From contig NZ_QRVI01000022.1 in assembly GCF_003458715.1 (NCBI RefSeq), positions 1 to 36,935 of the forward strand: 36,935 nt of DNA, read 5' to 3'. This stretch comes from Eubacterium sp. AF22-8LB. Its GTDB lineage: Bacteria; Bacillota_I; Bacilli_A; Erysipelotrichales; Erysipelotrichaceae. Below are positions 24,359-32,879 of this stretch, piece by piece (position 1 is the stretch's first letter; each line of letters begins with the position of its first letter). The position numbers were made by a program, and so were the translations under genes. Below the pieces are notes generated by a model. The model was not told the DNA's origin, ran no database searches, and saw nothing but the letters and a program-made list of their open reading frames with translations.

Positions 24359-24940
24359 TTACCACTCTACTACTTTTTCTAATTCTTCTTTTTTTAGATT
24401 TTGTCGTTTCTCCTCTTCCTTAAAATCAACATAATCCGTATATGGTGTCAAGCAACCATTATCTTGAGGTTGATCATGACCATCCATGTGTACCATTATT
24501 TTGTCAAGAATATCCGTTTGTGTCAACTTTTCTCCAACTTTTGAAGCTTTCATAAAACTTGGAGCACGACCAATCTCCATAAACATTGTTTCTAATTCAG
24601 CATAATCTGCTGTGTGAAGACCTTCTGTAAAATATTCTAATTCTTGAAGAATCATTTTACAAAAAGTCTTCACATCACGCATATCGATATTTCCTCTAAA
24701 GATAATGAAAACTTTATGATCATTTGTCACTTTCAACGGCTGAGACATTGTAAATTTATTCTGGATTGCCTTATAAACTTCTTCTCGTGTCTCATCCATA
24801 TATTCTAAATAATAAGGTTTATCTTCAAGTTCCTTATTATTATATACATTAAAATAAATTGTATTATAAATTCCACAATGTTTAAAAATAGTACCTTTTA
24901 TACTTGTCGCATAAAGTACTGGATATTTTTTATCTGCCAT
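24359..24940 (-). CDS. Unknown cytosolic protein, first gene of a two-gene operon
   Basis: This 193-residue protein is not recognised. It has no signal peptide or membrane segment. The middle (residues ~65-110) alternates strands and helices, with VFIIFRGNIDMRDVKTFCKM and LEYFTEGLHTADYAELETM. The C-terminus is highly charged (EEEKRQNLKKEELEKVVEW). A strong ribosome site (AAGGAGG) precedes the ATG. It is followed at 10 bases by a membrane protein gene. It lies between the kbaZ-like gene and the mannose-family PTS, but neither feature ties it to sugar use. Confidence 0.8.
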   Translation of the reverse strand: MADKKYPVLYATSIKGTIFKHCGIYNTIYFNVYNNKELEDKPYYLEYMDETREEVYKAIQNKFTMSQPLKVTNDHKVFIIFRGNIDMRDVKTFCKMILQELEYFTEGLHTADYAELETMFMEIGRAPSFMKASKVGEKLTQTDILDKIMVHMDGHDQPQDNGCLTPYTDYVDFKEEEKRQNLKKEELEKVVEW

Positions 24941-24995
24941 AATATATAGACCTCCTTAATTTCATTTTTAATCCATCAAATGATATTTAATGGGC

Positions 24996-25041
24996 TAAAA
25001 ATAAAATTAAAGGTTGTAAGGATATAATCCGTTACAACCTT
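24996..25041 (-). terminator. Terminator of the mannose-family PTS operon
   Basis: On minus, AAGGTTGTAACGGA (25028-25041) pairs with TCCTTACAACCTT (25010-25022) with one bulged base. A T-rich run, TAATTTTATTTTT, follows. Confidence 0.85.
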
Positions 25042-25079
25042 ATATTTGAGAGAAAATATTCTAACTTCGTTAGATTAGC

Positions 25080-25958
25080 CTACGCAACTACTGACCATGG
25101 AACTGGTACTAGAGGTGTATATGAACCTGCCCAGATTCCGAATGCAGCTCCAACAATACCGATTACTAAGAATAATGCGATACATTTTACTGGAGTCCAG
25201 TTTTTCTTCTTAATCAATACATAGCACATCATAGTGAATGCGAATGCGATTAAGCAAGGTAAAATCATGTTTAAGTAGTTTTGGATTACGATTGGATCCC
25301 CTTCACCATTAGCAATAGAGATACCTAATTTAGTTCCTCCACCATAGTTAGAAATTAAAGCACCAACAACGAATACACCTAATACACTAGCAGCGTGAGT
25401 GAATGCTTTAGCGTTAGCAGTCATCATCTTAACAGCAGTTAAACCTAAGTTATATGACCAGTACATTAAAGCATAACGTAATACCATTTCAACACCGAAT
25501 GCGATAACGAAGTATAAGATTGGTCCCATGATGCTTCCATCAATAGCCATGTTTGCAGTTAAACCAGCAGTGATAGGAATTAATGTATACCAGAACAATG
25601 CATCACCAATACCACCTAATGGAGCAGCAGTTGAGATACGTACAGAACGAATTGTCTGAATATCAGTTTTTTGTTGTTCCATTGATAATACGATACCCAT
25701 AACGAATGTTACGAAGAATGGGTGAGTATTAAGGAAATCCATGTTGTGAGTCATAGATGCAGCTAAGTCATCTTTATTTGTGTGGATTTTTTCCAAACCT
25801 GGTAAAATAGCCCATAACCAACCAGCAGATTGCATACGTTCATAGTTGAATGCAGCCTGTAATTGGCAAGAACGCCATACCATTTTATTTAAAGTCTGTT
25901 TATCTAATCTTGCAGCAGGAGTAGTATCCTTGTAAGAAGTCATTGCATTAGATTCCAT
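25080..25958 (-). CDS. PTS mannose/fructose/sorbose-family IID component
   Basis: The 292-residue membrane subunit works with IIC to move and phosphorylate a hexose or amino sugar. It shows the IID hallmarks: LNKMVWRSCQLQAAFNYERM near the start, AAPLGGIGDALFWYTL in the middle, and hydrophobic segments towards the C-terminus. The ATG at 25958 has GGGAGG 8 bases upstream. It overlaps the IIC end by 11 bases, so translation is coupled. Substrate cannot be read directly; relatives serve mannose, N-acetylgalactosamine, galactosamine or fructose, and nearby AgaS and NagB favour an amino sugar. Confidence 0.93.
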   Translation of the reverse strand: MESNAMTSYKDTTPAARLDKQTLNKMVWRSCQLQAAFNYERMQSAGWLWAILPGLEKIHTNKDDLAASMTHNMDFLNTHPFFVTFVMGIVLSMEQQKTDIQTIRSVRISTAAPLGGIGDALFWYTLIPITAGLTANMAIDGSIMGPILYFVIAFGVEMVLRYALMYWSYNLGLTAVKMMTANAKAFTHAASVLGVFVVGALISNYGGGTKLGISIANGEGDPIVIQNYLNMILPCLIAFAFTMMCYVLIKKKNWTPVKCIALFLVIGIVGAAFGIWAGSYTPLVPVPWSVVA

Positions 25959-26739
25959 CACTTACACCTCCCTGCGCAGCTTTTGTTTCAATAGAAGTAA
26001 TCTTGAAGTCTAATAATGCGATTGCAACACCGATGAATGCAACTAAGATCAAGCAAGCAGAAGCTGTAGCTTCAACGTTACCAAATAGTAATGCAGTTGC
26101 AAAACCACCTAGTAACCATCCCCACAAGTCGTTAGAAAGCATAATCTTTAACAATACAGCGAAACCTACGAAACGCATCATTCCACCGGCAGCACTTAAA
26201 CCACCCATGAACCAGCTTGCATTTTCACTTAAGCTTTGTAAAGCACCAGAAGCAGCAGTTCCACCAACATATGCTAAAATAGCGATTACAGCAAATAAAG
26301 TACCTAAGATAGCCATAGAAGTATTACATACAGCTGTAATTCCTTTAGGGTTAGCTTCATTAGCAGCTTTATCAGCTTTAGCCATTAAACCAGACATAAT
26401 TGTAAATGTTAATGTTACAACGTATTGTCCGAATGTAGCGAAAATCATACAAGCTCCTAAAGCAGCATTAATATCCATTTTTGCTTTAACAGCGAAAATC
26501 ATAGCAACAACTGATCCTAATACAGCGTTAGGAGGCTGTGCTCCACCAACTGGCATGTTACCAACCATCATTAACTCATATGTACCACCAACAACTAAGC
26601 CAGTGTTTACATCACCTAAGATTGCACCAATAATTGGACAAGCAATGATAGGACGATAAACGATTTCAGTTAATGAGAATTGGTCGATGGCAAAGAAGAA
26701 TGTTACAATTGCCAATAACACAATTTCTACAATATTCAT
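25948..26739 (-). CDS. PTS mannose/fructose/sorbose-family IIC component
   Basis: This 263-residue protein is the IIC transport subunit (about seven or eight hydrophobic segments). Family features are DQFSLTEIVYRPI, the conserved GLVVGGTYELMMVGNMPVGG and PPNAVLGSVVAM. It sits between IIB (23-base gap) and IID (11-base overlap). A long antisense frame across it is a codon-bias shadow. Confidence 0.94.
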   Translation of the reverse strand: MNIVEIVLLAIVTFFFAIDQFSLTEIVYRPIIACPIIGAILGDVNTGLVVGGTYELMMVGNMPVGGAQPPNAVLGSVVAMIFAVKAKMDINAALGACMIFATFGQYVVTLTFTIMSGLMAKADKAANEANPKGITAVCNTSMAILGTLFAVIAILAYVGGTAASGALQSLSENASWFMGGLSAAGGMMRFVGFAVLLKIMLSNDLWGWLLGGFATALLFGNVEATASACLILVAFIGVAIALLDFKITSIETKAAQGGVSDGI

Positions 26740-26762
26740 TTTTCATTTTCTCCTTTTTTGGA

Positions 26763-27239
26763 TTAGCTCCAAAGTTTATTAATATCTTCAGGTGCGATGT
26801 CAGGTACACGTTGAATTTCTAATTCAACACCTAATTCTTGCAATTTTTTGAATGCAGCAACATCATCGTCGTTTACAGCTACTGTAGTAGCAACTTGACG
26901 TTTACCTTCAGACATGTGCATGTTTCCAATATTACATTTTTTAATTGGAACACCACCCTCAACTAGACGTAATACATCTTGAGGTGTTTCACAAATGATG
27001 AAGATTTTTTGAGCAGGACTTGCTTTTCCAATAATGTCGATTGTCTTCTGAATTGAGAAGTAACGAGTCTGAGCATAAGCTGGAGCAGCCATGTTCATCA
27101 AACCTTGACGGAATTCATCTTTTGCGACAGCGTCATTTGCAACCAATAATAAGTTAGCTCCTAAAACTCCACTCCATTGAGTTGCAACTTGACCGTGAAT
27201 CAAACGATTGTCGATTCTTGTTAATAAGATATTTGGCAT
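26763..27239 (-). CDS. PTS mannose/fructose/sorbose-family IIB component
   Basis: The 158-residue cytosolic phosphocarrier has the phosphorylation site His15 in RIDNRLIHGQVATQW, then NDAVAKDEFRQ and the GGVPIKKCNIGNMH sugar-family segment. It accepts phosphate from a IIA protein and passes it to the sugar at IIC/IID. No mannose-type IIA domain is encoded next to it, so IIA must come from elsewhere. First gene of the operon, with GGAAGGAGAG before ATG at 27239 and a cre-like site in the leader. Confidence 0.95.
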   Translation of the reverse strand: MPNILLTRIDNRLIHGQVATQWSGVLGANLLLVANDAVAKDEFRQGLMNMAAPAYAQTRYFSIQKTIDIIGKASPAQKIFIICETPQDVLRLVEGGVPIKKCNIGNMHMSEGKRQVATTVAVNDDDVAAFKKLQELGVELEIQRVPDIAPEDINKLWS

Positions 27240-27254
27240 ATTCTCTCTCCTTCC

Positions 27255-27268
27255 TGATAGCGCTTTCT
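27255..27268 (-). promoter_or_regulatory. cre-like site in the mannose-PTS leader
   Basis: On minus, AGAAAGCGCTATCA matches 13 of 14 positions of TGWAANCGNTNWCA. It lies ~20 bases downstream of the likely start point, where bound CcpA would act as a roadblock. Confidence 0.7.
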
Positions 27269-27295
27269 TCTTTAAAGAATAACTATCTTGCCTAT

Positions 27296-27301
27296 ATTAT
27301 A
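27296..27301 (-). promoter_or_regulatory. -10 element of the mannose-PTS operon
   Basis: TATAAT on minus, about 57 bases before the IIB start. The -35 is poor, and I see no sigma-54-type -24/-12 promoter. Confidence 0.55.
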
Positions 27302-27442
27302 CATTTTCTATTCATAATTTCTTTACACATTTTAAGAAATTATTTGCACTTTTTAGTAATTTTTTATTATTTATCACTAACAATTATAAAAATTGGCTAA
27401 AAAAACACATTTTTATCACAAAATCTTCTTAAAAGTCTAAAT

Positions 27443-27456
27443 TGAAAACCGTTTCA
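27443..27456. promoter_or_regulatory. Near-palindromic cre/LacI-type site
   Basis: TGAAAACCGTTTCA is a cre-like or LacI-family-like operator (13 of 14 positions of the cre consensus on either strand). It lies ~140 bases upstream of the mannose-PTS -10, just after the cutC terminator. Confidence 0.5.
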
Positions 27457-27489
27457 AAAGAAAAAGGAACATTCAAATCTATTCCCTTT
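27457..27489 (-). terminator. Probable terminator of cutC
   Basis: On minus, AAGGGAA (27482-27488) pairs with TTCCTTT (27463-27469) around a 12-base loop, followed by TTCTTTT. The stem is short. Confidence 0.5.
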
Positions 27490-27498
27490 CACATTTTT

Positions 27499-28242
27499 CT
27501 ATTTTTTTAAATTATCTAACCGTTTTTTTAATTCCTTTACCTTGATCAACGATACACACTCATAATTATCCGTATCATCTAAATAACTGTATGAAATATC
27601 TCCATATGATGTCGTATGATCTTGATGAAAATCTTTACAAGATGAATGAATTTGATTTGTATGCGTATAATTAACAATCTCTGAAACATTATCAATATTG
27701 ATGCTGCCACCAGGTAAGATTTCTATCTTTTCTCCATACGTATCGATTATATATTTTATTTCTTCTTTTGCTTCTAATACTGTTCTTTTTTGTGCACTCG
27801 TCAATACACGATCTACATGACATTCAATTAACTTTTCAATTGATAACGTATAATTCTCGCAAACATCAATTGCTTTATGAAATACTGCTTTTTTATTAAA
27901 ACTATGAATTACAGTCACCATTTTGCGTACAAATTCGACATCAATTTCTCTATTTTTAGTCAAGCACCCAAACACAATGGCATCCGCACCATTTTCCAAT
28001 AATATTTTTGTATCTTCTAGCATTACAATTTTTTCTCTATTTGAATAACAAAAACCAGCAGCTCGATTACGAACCATGCATGCCACTTCTAAACTCATTT
28101 CCCTTTTGACATTACGTAAAGTTGCAACAGACGGTGTTAACCCACCTAAGCTCAACGCACTATTTAACTCAACACGGGTTGCTCCACCACGATAGGCATT
28201 CACACAATCACTATAACTACCGGCACAAACTTCTAATATCAT
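27499..28242 (-). CDS. cutC: CutC-family TIM-barrel protein
   Basis: The 247-residue protein matches the CutC family: MILEVCAGSYSDC at the start, GATRVELNSALSLGGLTPS, VMVRN-like ACMVRNRAAGF, GADAIVFGCL, FHKAIDV, LTSAQKRTV and ILPGGSI. CutC was named for copper tolerance in E. coli, but direct copper handling by the family is doubtful. Here it lies in a sugar locus, after the AgaS gene and a terminator. An ATG at 28242 (after AAAGGAAG) is chosen over an upstream in-frame ATG at 28287 inside the terminator. A role in sugar metabolism is inferred from context only. Confidence 0.9.
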   Translation of the reverse strand: MILEVCAGSYSDCVNAYRGGATRVELNSALSLGGLTPSVATLRNVKREMSLEVACMVRNRAAGFCYSNREKIVMLEDTKILLENGADAIVFGCLTKNREIDVEFVRKMVTVIHSFNKKAVFHKAIDVCENYTLSIEKLIECHVDRVLTSAQKRTVLEAKEEIKYIIDTYGEKIEILPGGSINIDNVSEIVNYTHTNQIHSSCKDFHQDHTTSYGDISYSYLDDTDNYECVSLIKVKELKKRLDNLKK

Positions 28243-28265
28243 ACATTTCTTCCTTTCGTTATTTA

Positions 28266-28298
28266 GAAAAAAATCAAGCAAGATCATCCTGCTTGATT
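28266..28298 (-). terminator. Terminator between agaS and cutC
   Basis: On minus, AATCAAGCA (28290-28298), a 9-base loop and TGCTTGATT (28272-28280) are followed by a T run. It should separate or attenuate cutC from the galactitol-type operon; I see no clear promoter for cutC itself, so partial read-through is likely. Confidence 0.82.
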
Positions 28299-28305
28299 TG
28301 TAATT

Positions 28306-29466
28306 TTATAAATTATAAATTGTTACACCTTTAACAACACGGTTAACTTCTCCACTTGGACATGGATCATCTGGTGTAATTCCAACATGAATAGATTTGA
28401 ATAACGCTGTAATTTGAGCATATACGATATAGTTTAATCCTAAGAAGAAATTATCTAAAGATTCAGGCAAATCAATATCGAAACTAAAATCAGCTAATTC
28501 ATGCAATTCTTCAATGTGATTTCCTACGACTACTAATTTATTTCCTTTTCTTTGACTACTCATTTCTTTAATCAAATCCAGCTCATATTTTCTTGTATAT
28601 TCATCATCACTCACATATACCACAGTCAAAGTATTATCATTCACAACTGACTTTGGACCATGTCTAAATCCCATAGGTGAATCAAACATCGTTGTTACAG
28701 CACCTTGTGTCAACTCAAGCATTTTCAATTGACTTTCTTGTGCAACACCTTTTAAACTATTAGACCCTAAATAAACAATACGATTAAAATCATAACTATT
28801 AACTAAATCAGAAATTTTTTTCCAATCGTTTTCCAATGTATAATTGGTTGAACCACAGATTTCATTTACACATTTTTCGATTTCATCTAGCTTATCTAAC
28901 TGAAAACAAAGAACTGTTGCCAACATCATATTTGTATATGATGAAGTCATCGCAAAACTCTTATCCAATGTTTCAGGGGTCAAATCAATTGCATAAGCAT
29001 TTTCTTCTTTTTCTGCATATTTAGAAAGAGCTCCATCTTTATTGCAAGTAATTGCTAAATGATAAATATTTTCACAAACTGCATTTGCTACTTTAAGAGC
29101 TCCAACCGATTCAGGAGAATCTCCACTACGACCATAAGATACTAATAATGTTGGTTTCGTTTTAGATAAATATTTTGTAGGAGAATTTACCAAATCCGTA
29201 GTTGCATAAGATTTTACTTTAAAATCATATTTATCATTTAAATAAGGGAACACACTATTTCCAACATATTCACTTGTTCCTGCACCCGTTAAAATAATGT
29301 CATAATCATCACAACTTAACACTTTATCTAAAAATGCTTTGATATTTTCTTTGTCCTCTTTAATTTGTTTAACTGTCTTTTTCCAAGTGGAAGGTTGTTG
29401 CGTAATTTCTGTTGCTGTATAAACACCAGTTAATCCTTCCCATTCTTCTTTTGTTTTACCAAACAT
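28306..29466 (-). CDS. agaS: AgaS-type SIS-domain sugar-phosphate isomerase/deaminase
   Basis: This 386-residue protein has two SIS domains and matches AgaS, which in E. coli acts on galactosamine-6-P, giving tagatose-6-P and ammonia. Motifs: LTGAGTSEYVGN, the phospho-sugar loop SYGRSGDSPESVG, LDKSFAMTSSYTNM, and DSPMGFRHGPKSVV in the second domain. Length equals that of AgaS (~384). It is last in the galactitol-type PTS operon, 14 bases after the epimerase-like gene, and ends with a terminator. It could instead be a ketose-6-P isomerase for the unknown sugar of this operon. Confidence 0.9.
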   Translation of the reverse strand: MFGKTKEEWEGLTGVYTATEITQQPSTWKKTVKQIKEDKENIKAFLDKVLSCDDYDIILTGAGTSEYVGNSVFPYLNDKYDFKVKSYATTDLVNSPTKYLSKTKPTLLVSYGRSGDSPESVGALKVANAVCENIYHLAITCNKDGALSKYAEKEENAYAIDLTPETLDKSFAMTSSYTNMMLATVLCFQLDKLDEIEKCVNEICGSTNYTLENDWKKISDLVNSYDFNRIVYLGSNSLKGVAQESQLKMLELTQGAVTTMFDSPMGFRHGPKSVVNDNTLTVVYVSDDEYTRKYELDLIKEMSSQRKGNKLVVVGNHIEELHELADFSFDIDLPESLDNFFLGLNYIVYAQITALFKSIHVGITPDDPCPSGEVNRVVKGVTIYNL

Positions 29467-29480
29467 ATTTGTGCCTCCAA

Positions 29481-30362
29481 TTACTTAATTTCAATTGTAT
29501 AAGTATATTCTTTACATTGACCTGCTTCTAAGCTAGCGACTTCATCACGATTTTTAAATTCTCCGACATTTCCCATATAATCAGAATGTCCTACCCATGG
29601 TTCAAGGCATACAAATTTCAAGTCTTTGTCTTGAACATATGGAGACCATATGGCTAAATTGTCAAAACCTTCAAAGTTTAATTTTACTTCATGAGAATTT
29701 GTAATACTCTTAATACTAACTGAATTAGATACAGGATGTCTAAATCCTAAAGCTTCTTTCATAAATAAATCTTTTCGAATAAAGAACTTATTTTCATTTT
29801 CAAAGAAAGGAACTGTTTCTGGTAATAATTGACCTGAATCAGATAATGCAAATACACCTACGCGTTCATTTTTTTCAAACTCAATATAATAATCATTACA
29901 AGTTTCATTATCATATAAAGGAGTTCTAAAGCCAGGATGTCCTGCATAATTGAAATACATCGTTTTATTATCATCATTCATGATATGAGTCGTTACAATT
30001 AATTTATTATCAATTAATTCATATCTAATTTTTACTCTACAATCAAACGGATACATCTTTTTAGTATCTTCAGTATTAGTAAATAAGAATTCTACAAATG
30101 AATCTTGTTTTTCAACTACCGGTATTATTTCATATCGGATAATCCCATTTGATTTCATAGAATATTTTTCTCCATCAAATAGAGTTTCCATATTATTTAA
30201 TTTACCAATAATTGGAAATGGTACAGGAGCACTACTTTTCCAATAGTCTGGATCTTTCTGCCAAAGAAATTCTGTCCCATCTTCCTTTAAATATATAGAA
30301 CTCATTTGAGCACCTAATTCATCAATACAAACTGTTAATTTATTAGATTCAATTTTCAACAT
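29481..30362 (-). CDS. Aldose 1-epimerase-family protein (LacX-like)
   Basis: The 293-residue beta-sandwich protein belongs to the galactose mutarotase-like superfamily. LGAQMSSIYLKEDGTEFLWQ at the N-terminus and WKSSAPVPFPIIGKL are LacX/YihR-like marks. A catalytic His probably lies in NYAGHPGFRTPL and the acid Glu in CLEPWVGHSDYMG. Such proteins interconvert anomers of sugars or sugar phosphates. It is 38 bases after the dehydrogenase and 14 before agaS. Substrate is unknown, probably the sugar phosphate delivered by the galactitol-type PTS. Confidence 0.87.
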   Translation of the reverse strand: MLKIESNKLTVCIDELGAQMSSIYLKEDGTEFLWQKDPDYWKSSAPVPFPIIGKLNNMETLFDGEKYSMKSNGIIRYEIIPVVEKQDSFVEFLFTNTEDTKKMYPFDCRVKIRYELIDNKLIVTTHIMNDDNKTMYFNYAGHPGFRTPLYDNETCNDYYIEFEKNERVGVFALSDSGQLLPETVPFFENENKFFIRKDLFMKEALGFRHPVSNSVSIKSITNSHEVKLNFEGFDNLAIWSPYVQDKDLKFVCLEPWVGHSDYMGNVGEFKNRDEVASLEAGQCKEYTYTIEIK

Positions 30363-30400
30363 ACTCTATATCCTTAAAGAAGAGTGTATGATACACTCTT

Positions 30401-31411
30401 CTACAAATAAATTACCTTTCCTGTTTCAGCTGATTCATGAACAGCTGCAGCAATTTTAGTTGCCTGCAATCCATCGAATGCTGATGTTCTAAATTCTCTA
30501 CCATTTACAATATCAGATACGAATTCTTGCATTGGTTCTAATCCAAATCCACTAGCGCTATTTTCGCCGAAATTCATGAAAATATAGTTTGGAATGCCTT
30601 GTTTCTTGTCGGAATATGATTTAACACCACGATATGACTCATTCTTGAAATATTTGTTTTCTGTTAGAATTACTAATTGTCCATCGTTTGATTTAGGGAA
30701 AGTATTAGGTAAAATCCAACTTGTTTCAACTGTCCAGTTACTTCCATCTTTCATAGTAAGAACAGCCTGTAAGTTATCCCAAGTGTTATAGCCTTTTTTC
30801 TTCAACACTTCTTTGTTTCCAACTGCATATACTTTTTCAACTTCGCTTTCAGTAATGTAACGAATCAAGTCATAGCAGTGAACACCTAAGAACCATGCTG
30901 GAGATGATTTGTCAGTCCAAGTAAACCATTGTTCTGGTACAGCGATAACATCATCCAATGACATATAACCTCTGATAATTTTCTTATCTTCTGATTTAAT
31001 GTCATCTTTAATGCAGTTATATGCTGGATCCCAACGTTTGTGGAAGTCAACTGAAATTTTAACATTGTTCTTTTCTGCTAATTCCATTAACTCTTCACAT
31101 TCTTTCACTGTTAAAGCCATTGGTTTTTCAATCAATAAGTATTTAACTCCTGCTTCAATTGCATCTTTACATGGATCAAAGTGATATGGGTCTGAAGTAG
31201 CAACACTTACAGCATCTAATGCTTCAGCTTCAACCATTTCTTTTACAGTTGAATATCCTTTTACACCATATTTTTCTTCTGCAGCTTTTTTACGTTCATC
31301 GTTCAAGTCACAGAATACAACTTTTTCTACATTTGGATCACATGCATATGTATGAATGTGATAATTTCCATAAATACCTGCACCTACAACACCAATTTTT
31401 ACTTTATTCAT
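30401..31411 (-). CDS. Gfo/Idh/MocA-family NAD(P)-dependent oxidoreductase
   Basis: This 336-residue protein has the Rossmann start VKIGVVGAGIYGNYH, the DLNDERKK segment after strand two, the family signature IEKPMALTVKECEEL and SVDFHKRWDP, and a likely catalytic His in FLGVHCYDLIRYI. The family oxidises or reduces sugars and polyols such as inositol. ATG at 31411 has AAGGAG 8 bases upstream; a GTG at 31420 is less likely. Coming directly after the IIC gene, it probably acts first on the imported sugar or polyol phosphate. Classical GatD-type galactitol-1-P dehydrogenase is a zinc alcohol dehydrogenase, so this is a different solution. Confidence 0.9.
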   Translation of the reverse strand: MNKVKIGVVGAGIYGNYHIHTYACDPNVEKVVFCDLNDERKKAAEEKYGVKGYSTVKEMVEAEALDAVSVATSDPYHFDPCKDAIEAGVKYLLIEKPMALTVKECEELMELAEKNNVKISVDFHKRWDPAYNCIKDDIKSEDKKIIRGYMSLDDVIAVPEQWFTWTDKSSPAWFLGVHCYDLIRYITESEVEKVYAVGNKEVLKKKGYNTWDNLQAVLTMKDGSNWTVETSWILPNTFPKSNDGQLVILTENKYFKNESYRGVKSYSDKKQGIPNYIFMNFGENSASGFGLEPMQEFVSDIVNGREFRTSAFDGLQATKIAAAVHESAETGKVIYL

Positions 31412-31430
31412 TATATTCACTCCTTACGAT

Positions 31431-32834
31431 TTACATTGATTCAATACCAATTGTTTCTTCAAATTTTGCATCTTCTTTTGCATAGTATTTTTCTAATACT
31501 TTACCACCAAAGATAACTACAACATCTAATGCGATCAACAATACGAATCCCACTCCTGGTACTTCAGCTAATAATGTTGGAATCAAGATGAATAGGTTAC
31601 CTAAAGCAGTAGTTGTTGCGAATTGTCCTTTTGCGACTAAATCCATACCAGCACCTTTAGCAAGTTGAGTGAATAATGGAGCTGCCCAACTTGAAATGTA
31701 AAGTACGATTGGCAAGAAAATCAAACTTGACATGATAGTACGACGTTTGTTAGCACGGTGTACGATTGTTGCGAAACATACATAGAATGCTGCAAATGGA
31801 ACTTCACCTAATGGAAGAGTAATGTTTCCTGGTAAAATTGCTGCGAAAATCATGAAGAATGGAATCATTAAGAATCCAACAGAAATTGTTACTGGGTGAC
31901 CAATTGTAACAGCTGAATCTAGACCGATATTTAATGAACGATCTGGAAAGTGTTTAACGAAGAATGACTTAGCTTGGTTAGAAATTGGAATTAAACCATT
32001 TACTAACATCTTAACAACCATTGGGAACAATTCCATCAATGCTGCAGTTTTGATTGTAACATCAGCAATACCTTTGAAATCATATCCAGCAACGATACCA
32101 AAGAACATACCCATGATCAAACCTAAATAAATTCTTTCACCGAAGATAGCTCCAATTATGTGAGTAAATCCTTTTCCTTCGTCTTCTACATAATCATCTT
32201 CGATTGGTTTGTGAGCGAAATGAGGAATACGATCATAAATTTTATCTAATACCATGAAGAATGGAGCACTTGCTGCTGCAAATCCGTGAGGAATAGCAAT
32301 TGCTTCAATACCAATAATTTGTTGAGTACGGTGTGCCATGATATCTGCAACCTTTAAGCCTAAAATAGCGTGACTTACACCAGCTAAGATACCTAACCAG
32401 AAGTTTCCAGTAATCAAATTAACAAAACCAGCAGTGATTCCAAAATACCAGAAGTTATAAATATCAACGTTAATTGTGTTTGTAAGTTTTAAAGCAACCA
32501 TAACTACGTTTACTACGATAACAAATACAATTAATGTTGCACTAACTAACCCACCAAATCCAACGGCAGCTGCAGGAGATCCACCAACATCAATTGCTGT
32601 TAAATTTAAGTGAAGAACATTTACAGCTTCATTAATAACTGGTCCCAATGAGTTAGCTGTCAATGTTGAAACAATACTAACACCAACTAAACCGATACCA
32701 ACAGTAGCTCCAGCTTTAATAGCTTTAGGAATTGATAAACCAAATAATAAACCAATTAAGCACATCAACATAGGAACAAAGATATAACTTCCTAATCCAA
32801 CGATGTACGATATAACATCCATTACGACTTGCAT
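31431..32834 (-). CDS. gatC: PTS galactitol-family IIC transporter
   Basis: The 467-residue membrane protein matches GatC-type IIC, with ~11 hydrophobic segments. Features are the N-terminal YIVGLGSYIFVPMLMCLIG, IGLVGVSIV, VAIA/AIPHGFAAAS region and FPDRSLNIGLDSAVTIGHP. It belongs with separate IIB and IIA proteins encoded just upstream. The substrate group includes galactitol, galactosamine-type and other polyols; neighbours do not match the classical galactitol set (no GatD or GatY). Confidence 0.93.
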   Translation of the reverse strand: MQVVMDVISYIVGLGSYIFVPMLMCLIGLLFGLSIPKAIKAGATVGIGLVGVSIVSTLTANSLGPVINEAVNVLHLNLTAIDVGGSPAAAVGFGGLVSATLIVFVIVVNVVMVALKLTNTINVDIYNFWYFGITAGFVNLITGNFWLGILAGVSHAILGLKVADIMAHRTQQIIGIEAIAIPHGFAAASAPFFMVLDKIYDRIPHFAHKPIEDDYVEDEGKGFTHIIGAIFGERIYLGLIMGMFFGIVAGYDFKGIADVTIKTAALMELFPMVVKMLVNGLIPISNQAKSFFVKHFPDRSLNIGLDSAVTIGHPVTISVGFLMIPFFMIFAAILPGNITLPLGEVPFAAFYVCFATIVHRANKRRTIMSSLIFLPIVLYISSWAAPLFTQLAKGAGMDLVAKGQFATTTALGNLFILIPTLLAEVPGVGFVLLIALDVVVIFGGKVLEKYYAKEDAKFEETIGIESM

Positions 32835-32879
32835 TATTTTTCTCCTCTAATTTTTATTTTCTATTTTGATTTTTATGTT

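Noticed and set aside
26003..26659. 218-codon plus-strand frame opposite the mannose-PTS IIC gene
   Set aside because: IIC is a clear family member on minus; the open antisense frame reflects codon bias and has no ribosome site or family features.
27240..27498. Sigma-54 promoter for the mannose-family PTS
   Set aside because: No TGGCAC-N5-TTGC element and no LevR-type activator is present; a TATAAT -10 fits better.
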